Shown one piece after another: positions 33,123-43,821 of a DNA stretch of 64,000 nucleotides. Under the pieces are notes generated by a model. The model was not told where the DNA came from and did not search any database. It worked only from the letters and a program-made list of their open reading frames with translations. The DNA is taken from assembly GCA_024628785.1 (NCBI GenBank), contig CP102405.1, positions 1,240,001 to 1,304,000 of the forward strand, in the 5' to 3' direction. Origin of the DNA: Fusobacteria bacterium ZRK30. Lineage in GTDB: Bacteria > Fusobacteriota > Fusobacteriia > Fusobacteriales > Fusobacteriaceae. Position numbers and translations under genes: made by a program. Position 1 is the stretch's first letter. Each line of letters starts with the position of its first letter.

Positions 33123-34592
33123 ATGTTTGATGAAAACCTTAAAACAATTATGTGGGAACTCTATGAGATAATATATACATATGACAAGATAAGTACAATG
33201 GGAATTGTATACTATGAAAAAGACAGCGACAGAATACTTTTTAAATATTCTATAAAGGACAACCAATGGGTTGAAAAGATAAATAGCAATAAAAATTTAA
33301 TTGAGAAATGTATAGAAAAAGAAGAAGAGATAATCATAAATGATTATATTGATAGCAGTATGATCTTAGATGATGACCGAAAACAGTCTGTATATTATTG
33401 TCCTATATCTTTAGATGCAGAGGTTGTGGGAATATTTTTTTTGGAGAGTAGAAAAAAAGGTATTTTTGCAGGAGAAATTCTAAAAAAAGTTGCGATTTTA
33501 AAGAAGATGATAGGAGTACTTTTTTTTAAAGAAAAGGAAAAAGAACTGTTAAGAGAAAGTAATGAAAGGGTAAAAAAATTACTGAAACAGCGTTCCATAG
33601 TTAAAGAAGCCAGTAAGGCAGTGGTTTCTACATCCTCAGTGCAAAAGATGTCCCAGAGGATTTATACTATAATGAGAAAAAATTATGGTGAGTGTGCCAT
33701 AGGGATATTTATAAATGATATACAAAATAAAAGGTTAAAAGATGGATTTTGTTATGAATTTGGTGAAAAGTTAGATTTTGGTGATATACCTTACTCTAAA
33801 AAAAATAGCTTTATGATAGAATCAATTTACGCAAAAAATGAAGTGATAAAAGAAGATATAATAGACAGGGATACCAGTCTTCTGGTAGGGGAAGTCCCTA
33901 AGTGCGTCTATTGTGCCCCCCTTTTAATGGAAGAGGAAGTAATTGGAGGTTTTACATATCAGATATATGAGAGAGTAAGTTTTGAGAAAGAGGAACTTGA
34001 TGTATGCCGGGAATTGATCTCTTTTATGACTATTGCACTAAATAATACCTTGGAACATGAAAAATTGAAGGTAACAAATAATCTATTGAAAGAATATTCA
34101 GAGCGGGATCATCTTACCGGTCTTTGTAACAGGAGGCATTTTTATGAAGCTTTTGAAAAAAAGATAGAGGGGGCTAAATTAGAGGGGAAGAAAATATTTA
34201 TATTTTTATTTGACCTGGATAATTTCAAAGGAATCAATGACAATTTTGGGCATATTCAAGGGGATATTGCCCTTCAAAAGGTGGCTGAAATTTTGAAGGA
34301 AGAGCTCAAGATGGGTTATATAGCACGTTATGGAGGTGATGAATTTATTGGGGGAATGCAGAACTGTAATAAAGATGAACCCAGAATAGCGGTTGAAAAT
34401 ATACAAAAAAGAGTAGAAAAACTGGGGATACCTACAGACAGGGAAGGGGTTCCATTGACTATAAGTATAGGAGTCTTGGAGTTTGTCCCTAAAAATTCAA
34501 TTGAATCTTATTTCGTAATGGTAGATGAAGCCCTTTATCTGGCTAAAAAAACTGGAAAAAATAAGATGATCTTTAAAGAATATACAAAGTAG
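33123..34592 (+). CDS. Diguanylate cyclase with GAF-like domains
   Basis: A 489-residue cytoplasmic c-di-GMP synthase. Two GAF-like sensor regions (about residues 1-145 and 160-310) are joined by a coiled-coil stretch rich in Lys and Glu (about 135-160). The GGDEF domain (about 320-488) has RDHLTGLCNRR, DLDNFKGINDNFGH and an intact RYGGDEF catalytic site. There is no membrane segment. It is its own unit, with promoter upstream and terminator behind. Confidence 0.92.
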   Translation: MFDENLKTIMWELYEIIYTYDKISTMGIVYYEKDSDRILFKYSIKDNQWVEKINSNKNLIEKCIEKEEEIIINDYIDSSMILDDDRKQSVYYCPISLDAEVVGIFFLESRKKGIFAGEILKKVAILKKMIGVLFFKEKEKELLRESNERVKKLLKQRSIVKEASKAVVSTSSVQKMSQRIYTIMRKNYGECAIGIFINDIQNKRLKDGFCYEFGEKLDFGDIPYSKKNSFMIESIYAKNEVIKEDIIDRDTSLLVGEVPKCVYCAPLLMEEEVIGGFTYQIYERVSFEKEELDVCRELISFMTIALNNTLEHEKLKVTNNLLKEYSERDHLTGLCNRRHFYEAFEKKIEGAKLEGKKIFIFLFDLDNFKGINDNFGHIQGDIALQKVAEILKEELKMGYIARYGGDEFIGGMQNCNKDEPRIAVENIQKRVEKLGIPTDREGVPLTISIGVLEFVPKNSIESYFVMVDEALYLAKKTGKNKMIFKEYTK

Positions 34593-34599
34593 GAAAATA

Positions 34600-34629
34600 A
34601 AAAAATGAGCGGGAAACCACTCATTTTTT
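34600..34629. terminator. Bidirectional terminator
   Basis: AAAAAATGAG at 34600-34609 pairs with CTCATTTTTT at 34620-34629, serving the cyclase and the convergent pssA. Confidence 0.88.
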
Positions 34630-34647
34630 CTATCTTTTAAATATAAT

Positions 34648-35346
34648 TTAGTTTTGATCTTTAGAGCTGAAAAAAGTAAATAAGTTAGCGAAAACATAGT
34701 ATAGCCCCAATGGGAATAACGAATATTCTGCTGTACCTAAGATAGCTATTGCTACAAATAAGATCATCTTTTTAGGTATAAAACTAAATACTTTTTGTGG
34801 TATCTTAAATGGAATTGTACTTACCATAAGAACTGCTGAACCTAAGGCAACTATAGCTAATATTTTTGGATCTACTCCTAATCCAGTAGCTTCAGCAAAT
34901 AAGAAATAAGATACTACTAAATTTGCACCGTTTGGAATAGGCATTCCACTAAAGTCGTCTTTACTGTCGCTGGCAGTAGTGACTACATTAAATTTAACCA
35001 GTCTAACTACTCCTGCAAGGGCATATATAAACGCAAGGGGTGTAATAAGTTCCTTAGGGAAATTATTTGCTGTATTTGATAAGACTGAAAAAATTAATAT
35101 ACCAGGTGCAAGTCCAAAGGATACAGAGTCACAAAATGAATCGAATTCTTTACCAAATTCACTGAAGGCATTTAATTTTCTAGCAGTAAGACCATCTAAT
35201 GCATCAAAAACCATAGCTAATAAAATTAACCATGCAGCTAGGTTGTAATTTTCTTTGATGGACATGGTAATACTCAAGAAACCTAGAAACATATTAGTGG
35301 CTGTAATGGCGTTGGGCAGAATGTATTTTCTTTCAATTTTGTTCAT
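34648..35346 (-). CDS. pssA: CDP-diacylglycerol-serine O-phosphatidyltransferase
   Basis: Makes phosphatidylserine from CDP-diacylglycerol and serine, the precursor of phosphatidylethanolamine. The 232 residues have the CDP-alcohol phosphotransferase motif with spacing DG-x2-AR-x8-G-x3-D-x3-D, read as DGLTARK ... GKEFDSFCD (about residues 47-70). Seven to eight predicted membrane segments. No psd gene (decarboxylase) is in this window. It stands alone on the minus strand. Confidence 0.92.
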   Translation of the reverse strand: MNKIERKYILPNAITATNMFLGFLSITMSIKENYNLAAWLILLAMVFDALDGLTARKLNAFSEFGKEFDSFCDSVSFGLAPGILIFSVLSNTANNFPKELITPLAFIYALAGVVRLVKFNVVTTASDSKDDFSGMPIPNGANLVVSYFLFAEATGLGVDPKILAIVALGSAVLMVSTIPFKIPQKVFSFIPKKMILFVAIAILGTAEYSLFPLGLYYVFANLFTFFSSKDQN

Positions 35347-35568
35347 AAAATCTCCTTTTCTATCTGTAATAATATAATATAAAATTTAATAACAATTGAT
35401 TTTACCATACAAATAATATAAAATCAATTATACTAAAAAATACTTAAATGAAAACTACTGTTTTTTCACAAGGAACTAATAGATCTATAAGGTTTAAATT
35501 TTGGATTTGTTTTCTAAAATTTTTATAGTTTATGAGTTCTTAATTTAGATAGAGTATATGGAGGGGAA

Positions 35569-36342
35569 ATGGATAAGAAAAAATTTAAAAATTACTTTAT
35601 AGATGAAGAGGAAGGAACTATATCTAGTATCTACGACAAGATAGAACTTTGTAAAAAAATAGATGGAATAGTGTATACAGATATATTTCTATCACCTCAA
35701 ATTTGGTCAAAATTAATTGAGATAGAGGCTGAATTAGGAGTGCTGGTAGAGGTAAAGGGGCTTTCTCTGGAGAGTGAAAAGAAGATGGCAGCTTTTAAAA
35801 GTTATTATTCCGATGAAAGGGTGGAATTTCCTTCTAAACTAATAGCTATAAAAACCACTTCTAAATTTGATAGCTTAGAACACAGACATTATCTGGCCGG
35901 TATCTTATCTACAGGGATAAAGAGGGAAAAATTAGGAGATCTTATAGTGGAAGATAAAACTTGTTATACGATTGTTTTTGATGGGTTATTTGAATTTTTA
36001 AAACTTAATCTTTTGAGTATTGGAAGATCTAAGGTAGAGATAGAGGAGATAGGAGACATGGAGATTCCTCAGTATAAATTTGAAGTGAAGGAATATCTGA
36101 TAAACTCCTACAGATTGGACGTAATTGTTTCGGCACTTATAAGTGGTTCTAGAAATGATGCCCTAAAGTTGATAAACTCCTCCCAGGTTATGGTAAACTA
36201 TAGATTGAAAACCAACAAATCATTGACTGTTAAAGAAGGAGATGTTATTTCTATCAGAAAATATGGAAAACATATATTTGCAGGGAGTGAAGGGGAGACA
36301 AAAAAAGGGAAGATCAAGGGAAAATTTAAAAAATATATTTAG
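35569..36342 (+). CDS. S4-domain RNA-binding protein, YlmH type
   Basis: A 257-residue protein with an N-terminal YlmH-like domain and a C-terminal S4 RNA-binding domain about residues 180-240: YRLDVIVSALISGSRNDALKLI and VMVNYRLKTNKSLTVKEGDVISIRKYGK. YlmH family proteins act in ribosome quality control by binding the 50S peptidyl-tRNA complex, and sit near division genes in Firmicutes. Here the neighbours are different. A lysine-rich tail ends the protein. Confidence 0.87.
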   Translation: MDKKKFKNYFIDEEEGTISSIYDKIELCKKIDGIVYTDIFLSPQIWSKLIEIEAELGVLVEVKGLSLESEKKMAAFKSYYSDERVEFPSKLIAIKTTSKFDSLEHRHYLAGILSTGIKREKLGDLIVEDKTCYTIVFDGLFEFLKLNLLSIGRSKVEIEEIGDMEIPQYKFEVKEYLINSYRLDVIVSALISGSRNDALKLINSSQVMVNYRLKTNKSLTVKEGDVISIRKYGKHIFAGSEGETKKGKIKGKFKKYI

Positions 36343-36429
36343 AATAATTAAGAATCTATACTGGGGAAAAAATGAGGTAATTGATAAATTATTCATAGAG
36401 TTATTTTATTGTTGGCAAAAGGAGGAAAG

Positions 36430-38166
36430 ATGAAAAAAATAAAAAAAATATTGGGAATAATAATAGGAACTATAGTCTTAGTGGTATTAGGAGTATATCT
36501 TTTTAGAAACACTCTCATAGAGTATTTTGGTGAAAGGATAGGGAGTCAAAAATATGGTGCTAAAATAGATATAGATAATGTAGATTTAGATTTATTTGGT
36601 GGTAACCTGAAAGTTGGCAGAGTTCAAATTACTGATAAGAATAATACTATGAGAAATATAGGAGATATTCAAAAAATTAATTTGGAGATAGAATATAAAC
36701 CTCTCCTAAAAAAACTCATAATAATAGATGACGCCACTCTGGGGCTGGTTGAGATATTCACACCCAGAGCAGTTGATGGAGCACTTGAAAAATCACAATT
36801 AATTACTCCTTCAGAGGATATTTTTGATGCTGATGGAAGTGAGGAGAAAAAGAAGGGAAAATTAGATCTGGGCAGTTTAGATATAGATCTAAGCGGAGAC
36901 AATTATAAGAAAATTTTAGACGATTTAAATATTAAAATAGTTAAGGAATATGAAGCTGAGAGGGGAAAAGTAGAAAAAATTTATACCCATTGGAATAAGA
37001 AATTAAATGAAGAAACTTATAAAGCCAGATTAAAAAATATAGAGGCTAAATATAAAGTAGTGGAAGAAAGGATAAAAGATGAGAAAGATCCATTGAAACT
37101 ACTGAATGAACTGGATAAATTAAACGACCTGATTGATGAGATAGATGGCCTGGTAAAGGAAGCTGAAAAGGATAAAAAACAGTTTGATAAGGATATAAAA
37201 GTTATTAAAGATATACAGGATAAAGCTTTTGGATATATTAATAGCGAAGATCCTTTTAAGGATATAGTAGGGTGGAATGAAGAGCAACTGAAATCAGAGA
37301 TAAATCTCATTTTAAACAACTATCTAGAGGAGTACATAGGAAAAAATGTAGACTTTTTTAACGGGCTTAACAAACAAGATGAGGCACCTAAGGAAGAGAG
37401 TTATGATCTCTGGTTGAAAAATGCAAGTTTAACATTTAAACATCTAGATTATACTTTAAAGGGTGGGGTCAAAGATATCACCTCTAAGGCAGGGATTACT
37501 CCAAATCCCATAAAATTTAATTTGGATGCAGATGATAAGACTATTAAAGGTGATATCCGTGGAGAGTTAAACAGAGAAACAGAGACAGCAGAGATTAAAT
37601 TAAATCTATCTGGACTAACAATAGATGATAAAATGATAGGTGAAAATAAAAATTTAATTATAATAGTTGGAAGTAAGGTGAATTTAAGTTATAATATGAG
37701 TTACGAAAATAAAATATTAGACCTAGATGGCAGAGTGGTTTTAAATAATTTAAAAATTAATCCCAATGAGTTAGAGATGGATCCGAAGATCAAAGAGGTA
37801 TTAGGAGAAGGTTTACAGGGGATAGATCAGTTGATTATTAACTATACCTATGATGGAGCAAAAGAAAAATTGGAGTTTGATACAAATATAGGAACTATTT
37901 TATCCGGTTTGATAAAGGAAGTTTTAGATGAAAATATAAAGAAATATAAGGTAGAGGCAAAACTCATGATAGATGAGGAGGTAAAAAAATATACAGAGGA
38001 ATTGAATATAGAGGTAGAAAAAGTAGAGGAATTAAGAAAGATAATGGGTGAAAGTTCAAAGGAATTAAAGAGTTTAGAAAAAGAAACAAAATCAAATAAG
38101 GATTCTAAAAGTACAAGAAATCTAATCGATGGATTAGGAGACGGCCTTAAAAATCTTTTTAACTAA
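36430..38166 (+). CDS. Large single-pass envelope protein (AsmA-like, TIGR03545-like)
   Basis: A 578-residue protein with one N-terminal membrane segment (residues ~5-28, LGIIIGTIVLVVLGVYLF) and a large exported part. Residues ~28-75 (AKIDIDNVDLDLFGGNLKVG) and ~320-480 (repeated beta strands, DKTIKGDIRGELN) resemble AsmA-like envelope lipid-transport proteins. Residues ~170-270 are a lysine/glutamate coiled coil. The C-terminal ~80 residues are again coiled coil. I chose ATG 36430 behind aaaggagg rather than an upstream TTG. It is most like the TIGR03545 group, whose function is unknown. It precedes mgtE by 15 bases. Confidence 0.72.
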   Translation: MKKIKKILGIIIGTIVLVVLGVYLFRNTLIEYFGERIGSQKYGAKIDIDNVDLDLFGGNLKVGRVQITDKNNTMRNIGDIQKINLEIEYKPLLKKLIIIDDATLGLVEIFTPRAVDGALEKSQLITPSEDIFDADGSEEKKKGKLDLGSLDIDLSGDNYKKILDDLNIKIVKEYEAERGKVEKIYTHWNKKLNEETYKARLKNIEAKYKVVEERIKDEKDPLKLLNELDKLNDLIDEIDGLVKEAEKDKKQFDKDIKVIKDIQDKAFGYINSEDPFKDIVGWNEEQLKSEINLILNNYLEEYIGKNVDFFNGLNKQDEAPKEESYDLWLKNASLTFKHLDYTLKGGVKDITSKAGITPNPIKFNLDADDKTIKGDIRGELNRETETAEIKLNLSGLTIDDKMIGENKNLIIIVGSKVNLSYNMSYENKILDLDGRVVLNNLKINPNELEMDPKIKEVLGEGLQGIDQLIINYTYDGAKEKLEFDTNIGTILSGLIKEVLDENIKKYKVEAKLMIDEEVKKYTEELNIEVEKVEELRKIMGESSKELKSLEKETKSNKDSKSTRNLIDGLGDGLKNLFN

Positions 38167-38181
38167 AAAGAGGGTGAAATT

Positions 38182-39549
38182 ATGCAAAAAGAAAAAGAAA
38201 TACAACAGTTGGTAGACAGCTTAGAAGGATATCTGCATCAAAAAGTCAAGGCGGATCTGCATTATTCAGAATTGTCTAAAATTTTTAAACGTATGAGAAG
38301 GTTGGATGAGGAGAGATTCTCCGAATATATTAAGAGGATGCCAACACATATCCTAGGAGATATATTGGAAACATTCAATGAAAGAATGTTAAAGGAAAGT
38401 TTGCAGATTTTAAGTCTGAAAAAGATGATCGGAACGATTAAGAAGATGGATTCAGATGACGCAACTGACCTTATGCAGGATATTGAGGAATTGGATGAAG
38501 AGTTAGCAGAGAGTATTTTAGCGGGATTAGACAATAAGGAACAGGAAGAAATCCAAAGACTTAAAGGGTATGAGGAAGATGAAGCTGGAGCCTACATGCA
38601 GACTGAGTTTTTTGCAGCTAATCATAATGAAACAGTTAGGGAAACCATTGAAAATTTAAGGAAGCTAAAGTACAGTGAGGAGCTGGAGAATGTAAGCAGT
38701 GTTTTTATTTTAGGAGATTATAATAATCTGGTAGCTACAGTACAATTAGAAGATATGCTGTTATTTGACTTTGATAAAAGTTTTAAAGAGATAATAAGTA
38801 AACGTCCTGAAAAATACAAGCCGAGATATGTAAACGATAAGGAAGATATCGAGAAGGTAGTAATGGAGTTTAAGGAGTATGACCTTCAAGTTGTACCTGT
38901 AATAGATAATGATAATTATCTGGTGGGTAGGATAACTGCCGATGATATCTATGACCTTTTACAAGAGATGGCAACGGAACAGATCTATAACCTGGCCGGA
39001 GTAGATGACGATGTAGAAGGAGAGAGAAGGGCTATAGATATCTCCAGAAAAAGAGGGAAATGGCAATTTTTAAATATGTGTACAGCTTTCTTTTCAGCTT
39101 CTGTTATTGCCAGATACCAGACGACCATAGAAATGTTGCCAGCTCTAGCTGTTCTGATGCCTATAGTTGCCAGTATGGGAGGTAATACAGGTAATCAGGC
39201 TCTTACAGTAATGGTAAGACAGATGGCTATGGGTGATGTAGATGATACAAACTGGGATCAGAGTTTGCTAAGAGAGATAATTGTAGCTATTCTAAATGGT
39301 CTGATATTTGCAACTCTTGTGGGTCTTGGATCATATATGTGGTTCAAAAATACTAAAATATCTCTGGTTATGTCCTTTGCTATATTTATGAACTTCACAA
39401 TAGCAGGACTTTGTGGGACTTTGATACCACTGCTATTAAAGAAACTGAAGACGGACCCGGCAGTTGGAAGTTCTATACTTCTAACGATGATTACAGACGC
39501 TCTAGGCTTCTTAATCTTCCTGGGGCTAGCTAATCTTTTCATTTTTTAG
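38182..39549 (+). CDS. mgtE: Magnesium transporter MgtE
   Basis: Mg2+-gated Mg2+ channel of the inner membrane. The 455 residues contain the N-terminal superhelical domain (about 20-130), two CBS domains (about 140-260), the plug helix and five membrane segments (about 290-455). The pore signature GGNTGNQALTVMVRQMAMGDV is present. It starts 15 bases after the envelope protein gene, so they are likely co-transcribed. No M-box leader is seen. Confidence 0.93.
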   Translation: MQKEKEIQQLVDSLEGYLHQKVKADLHYSELSKIFKRMRRLDEERFSEYIKRMPTHILGDILETFNERMLKESLQILSLKKMIGTIKKMDSDDATDLMQDIEELDEELAESILAGLDNKEQEEIQRLKGYEEDEAGAYMQTEFFAANHNETVRETIENLRKLKYSEELENVSSVFILGDYNNLVATVQLEDMLLFDFDKSFKEIISKRPEKYKPRYVNDKEDIEKVVMEFKEYDLQVVPVIDNDNYLVGRITADDIYDLLQEMATEQIYNLAGVDDDVEGERRAIDISRKRGKWQFLNMCTAFFSASVIARYQTTIEMLPALAVLMPIVASMGGNTGNQALTVMVRQMAMGDVDDTNWDQSLLREIIVAILNGLIFATLVGLGSYMWFKNTKISLVMSFAIFMNFTIAGLCGTLIPLLLKKLKTDPAVGSSILLTMITDALGFLIFLGLANLFIF

Positions 39550-39754
39550 GTAAAAGTATTAATTTGAGAGAGGTTGGTTATAATAATTATTAAAATTATT
39601 AAAAATTTTAATATAGATTCAGTAGTTAAAAATGAGGATTAAGTGATAAAATTATTGACGTTAATATGAATTTTTGAGAGAAACACTATGAAAAATTATT
39701 AAGAAAAAAATTATAGAGGATAGAAAAAAATTATTTATTAAGGTTCTTTTGTGT

Positions 39755-39788
39755 TATAATACACATACTTTGACCTGTTAAGGTCCAA
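39755..39788 (+). promoter_or_regulatory. Promoter with overlapping operator-like palindrome
   Basis: An extended -10 (TGTTATAAT, -10 at 39755-39760) is followed by TTGACCTGTTAAGGTCCAA at 39770-39788, an imperfect palindrome with core GACCT-gtt-AAGGTC. It overlaps the likely transcription start of the regulator gene, as expected for self-repression. The -35 is weak. Confidence 0.5.
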
Positions 39789-39814
39789 TATAATACTAAA
39801 AAGAAGGTGCTGTT

Positions 39815-40318
39815 TTGAATAGAAGAGGACAAAATTTAAATGTATTTTTTAGAAAACTTTTAAAAGATTTTAGAGAAAAATCAAATCTTACACAAAGAGA
39901 AGTTGCAGATTTAATTGGGACAGGGCAGGCTAGTGTCTGTAATTTTGAAAATGGGAAAAAAGGAATAACTTTAGATCTTGCAACTAAACTTTTAAATCTC
40001 TTTGAAAAAAGATTATTTGTGGTAGATTCTAAAGAAAGAGATCATTCTAAAAGACCTCTTAGAGTTTTTTACCTTGAAAGTATTAAAAATAAATTTTATT
40101 TTGATAATTTTGATGAATTTAGAAGATGGTTATTCAAGGATTTCTTAAGTGAATTAATTATAGTTGAAGTAGATTCTAGAAAAGTCTTTGATATTATTAA
40201 ATTTTATGAGAGGGATTCTAATGGGGATATATTTAATGTCGAAGAACCAACTCTTACAGAGGAAGGAGAAGATTTAGTGGTCATCTCTTTATCTAAAAAT
40301 ATAAAATATAAAAAATAA
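39815..40318 (+). CDS. XRE-family helix-turn-helix regulator
   Basis: A 167-residue protein. The helix-turn-helix is at residues ~15-65: LRDFREKSNLTQREVADLIGTGQASVCNFENGKK-like sequence with LTQREVADLIG as the recognition scaffold. The C-terminal ~90 residues (FDEFRRWLFKDFLSEL and ISLSKNIKYKK) are a unique domain I do not recognise. The start is TTG at 39815, the only possible one in frame, with gaagg upstream. It is a lone gene with a palindrome over its start site. Confidence 0.8.
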   Translation: MNRRGQNLNVFFRKLLKDFREKSNLTQREVADLIGTGQASVCNFENGKKGITLDLATKLLNLFEKRLFVVDSKERDHSKRPLRVFYLESIKNKFYFDNFDEFRRWLFKDFLSELIIVEVDSRKVFDIIKFYERDSNGDIFNVEEPTLTEEGEDLVVISLSKNIKYKK

Positions 40319-40326
40319 AAATTAAA

Positions 40327-40488
40327 TTACTTTCTTTTTGGGGGAGAGGAAAAATAGATCCCACAATAGATTAAGATTCCTGTTAACAATCCATGGGTAA
40401 ATGAATGTAAAACAAAGTAAAAATATCCCATTAGAATAGAAAAAAATAATGTGAGAAAAAGTTTTAGCTTAAATTTAACTGGGAACAT
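40327..40488 (-). CDS. Small membrane protein, 53 residues
   Basis: A short frame read on the minus strand: MFPVKFKLKLFLTL... to ...YFSSPPKRK, 53 residues. Two hydrophobic stretches (about residues 9-27 and 34-47) flanked by basic ends suggest a two-pass membrane protein. The ATG has aaggcggtg seven bases upstream, and TATAAAAT further upstream. It lies in an otherwise empty 332-base gap and shows no family I know. The composition is protein-like but conservation is untested. Confidence 0.5.
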   Translation of the reverse strand: MFPVKFKLKLFLTLFFSILMGYFYFVLHSFTHGLLTGILIYCGIYFSSPPKRK

Positions 40489-40520
40489 ATTTTTCACCGC
40501 CTTATTATTTTATATAGATG

Positions 40521-40553
40521 TGCCACCTATTTAAAAATAGGTGGCATTTTTTT
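40521..40553 (+). terminator. Plus-strand terminator
   Basis: TGCCACCTATTT at 40521-40532 pairs perfectly with AAATAGGTGGCA at 40535-40546, followed by seven Ts. It is 200 bases past the XRE gene, so the XRE transcript would run across the small minus-strand gene. Confidence 0.85.
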
Positions 40554-40650
40554 AAAATAAAACCTTTACAAATCACTAAATAAATTTTGATTTTAAATTC
40601 ATATATTATTTGTAGCTTTTTGATTTATGCAGATACTAGAAGGAATTTTA

Positions 40651-42069
<1,419 letters not shown>

Positions 42070-42073
42070 CTAA

Positions 42074-42085
42074 AAACGATATTTT
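42074..42085 (-). promoter_or_regulatory. Leader element AAAATATCGTTT of tpl
   Basis: On the minus strand reads AAAATATCGTTT, followed by a second TATCGTTTT copy (42070-42062 region). The same 12 bases lie at 42262-42273 in the leader of the divergent gene, in the same orientation relative to transcription. Confidence 0.55.
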
Positions 42086-42122
42086 AATGCATTTTAATTA
42101 CTGATATAGGTCCTTGATTCTT

Positions 42123-42151
42123 AATATAGCTCTATTTTTTTTATTTGTCAA
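42123..42151 (-). promoter_or_regulatory. Promoter of tpl
   Basis: On the minus strand TTGACA (42151-42146), a 17-base spacer and TATATT (42128-42123). It gives a leader of about 85 bases. Confidence 0.75.
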
Positions 42152-42227
42152 GGGTGAAAAAACATTTTTTATTCGTTATTAGTTATAAAAAAATTGCTTT
42201 TTGATTTTTTTTGAGGTAAAAACAAAG

Positions 42228-42233
42228 TATAAT
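42228..42233 (+). promoter_or_regulatory. -10 box of the AGCS gene
   Basis: TATAAT at 42228-42233. No good -35 (only T-rich DNA 17 bases upstream), suggesting activator dependence. A leader of about 90 bases follows. Confidence 0.5.
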
Positions 42234-42261
42234 AATATTTTTTTTGATATATTATTATACA

Positions 42262-42273
42262 AAAATATCGTTT
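42262..42273 (+). promoter_or_regulatory. Leader element AAAATATCGTTT of the AGCS gene
   Basis: The exact 12-base copy of the element in the tpl leader, about 22 bases after the likely start of transcription. Confidence 0.55.
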
Positions 42274-42331
42274 CACATTTCAGAGGCTATATTTTTTTAT
42301 TGTGTTTTGTTGAAAAGGGTGGTGAAGAATA

Positions 42332-43705
42332 TTGAATTATTTGGAAAATGTTGTTAATTTTATCAATGGAATTTTTTGGGGTAAAAACCTTTTAGCTGTT
42401 ATGTTACTTTCTGTGGGACTTTACTTTACAATTAAAACTCGATTTATGCCGGTGAGATTATTCAAAGAAATGGTTAGAATTATTTTAGAAAAAAATGAAT
42501 CTAAAGATGAGAATACTGTTTCATCATTTCAGGCTTTTTGTATATCTACGGCATCGAGAATCGGAGCAGGAAATTTGGCTGGAGTCGTTGCGGCTGTTTC
42601 TATAGGAGGACCTGGGGCTGTTTTTTGGATGTGGGTTGTTGCACTAGTGGGCTCTTCTTCTGCATTTATCGAAAGTACTCTAGCTCAAATTTATAAGGGA
42701 AAAGACCCAAATGGAGGATACAGGGGAGGACCTGCTTACTTTATGGAGAAGGCTTTAAACAAAAGATGGATGGGAATACTTTTTGCAATCTCAGGGCTTA
42801 TTTGTTGGGCTGGTATAAGTCAGATAGTTTCAAATTCAGTTACCGAATCATTTGAGAATGCTTTTGATATCCCTAGGATCTACAGCGTTTCTATTCTTGT
42901 AATATGTGCAGCTGTAGTCATATTTGGAAAAAGTAACAAAACTGCTAGAGTCTTAGATAAATTAGTTCCAATAATGGCAGGAGCTTATGCATTTATTGTT
43001 GTTTTCATAATAATAAAAAATATAACTCTTCTCCCTAGTGTACTTATTAGTATTTTTTCAAACGCTTTTGGGATACAGCAGGTCGTTGGTGGTGGACTTG
43101 GAGTTGTTATTATTGCAGGGATAAAAAGAGGATTATTCTCCAATGAAGCTGGAAGTGGAAGTGCACCTTGTGCCGCTGCTGCCGCGGAAGTTAGTCATCC
43201 TGCCAAACAAGGATTAATACAGTCTTTAGGAGTCTTTATAGACACTCTTGTTATATGCAGTGCAACTGCATTTGTTATCTTACTTGCAGATAAAACAGTT
43301 ACTCAAGGGAAAACTGGGATGAGCCTTTTACAAGCTGCTATGAGAGACCATCTAGGGGAATTTGGAGTAATATTTATTGCTGTTGTTCTCCTATTATTTG
43401 CTTTTAGTACTTTTTTAGGAATACTTTTCTATGCAAAATCAAATGTATCATTCATTATAGAGGGAGAGTTCGCTCAAAACGTTTATAAAACTTTTGCTCT
43501 TTTGATGATGTTTGTAGGAGGGTTAAGCCAATATTTATTTGTTTGGGCTCTTGCAGATATGGGGGTAGGGCTCATGACAGTTTTAAATCTTTTTGCTATA
43601 GTTCCTCTAGGTAAAATAGCTTTAGATTCTTTGGCTGATTATGAAAAAAATCATATGGATCCTAAGACTGAGACTAAAAAATCTAATGAAATAGAGCAGT
43701 CATAA
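42332..43705 (+). CDS. AGCS family sodium:amino-acid symporter
   Basis: A 457-residue, ten- to eleven-segment Na+/alanine (or glycine) symporter. The family signatures are GAGNLAGVVAA (about residue 75) and GLFSNEAGSGSAPCAAAA (about 265). The start is TTG at 42332 with gggtggtg eight bases upstream, since no ATG fits. It is divergent from tyrosine phenol-lyase. The family mostly moves alanine, glycine or serine; a link to tyrosine or to alanine metabolism is inferred from position only. Confidence 0.9.
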   Translation: MNYLENVVNFINGIFWGKNLLAVMLLSVGLYFTIKTRFMPVRLFKEMVRIILEKNESKDENTVSSFQAFCISTASRIGAGNLAGVVAAVSIGGPGAVFWMWVVALVGSSSAFIESTLAQIYKGKDPNGGYRGGPAYFMEKALNKRWMGILFAISGLICWAGISQIVSNSVTESFENAFDIPRIYSVSILVICAAVVIFGKSNKTARVLDKLVPIMAGAYAFIVVFIIIKNITLLPSVLISIFSNAFGIQQVVGGGLGVVIIAGIKRGLFSNEAGSGSAPCAAAAAEVSHPAKQGLIQSLGVFIDTLVICSATAFVILLADKTVTQGKTGMSLLQAAMRDHLGEFGVIFIAVVLLLFAFSTFLGILFYAKSNVSFIIEGEFAQNVYKTFALLMMFVGGLSQYLFVWALADMGVGLMTVLNLFAIVPLGKIALDSLADYEKNHMDPKTETKKSNEIEQS

Positions 43706-43711
43706 CACATT

Positions 43712-43750
43712 AGGAGTTCACCCAACATAACATAGGGGGAACTCCTTTTT
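43712..43750 (+). terminator. Terminator of the AGCS gene
   Basis: AGGAGTTC (43712-43719) with GAACTCCT (43739-43746), extended by CCC/GGG, and a T-run. Confidence 0.9.
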
Positions 43751-43821
43751 GTTGGTTTTAATACTGAATCGGGGTTATTCTTAGATGAAATACATAGATA
43801 AAACATTACGGAGGAAGTACC

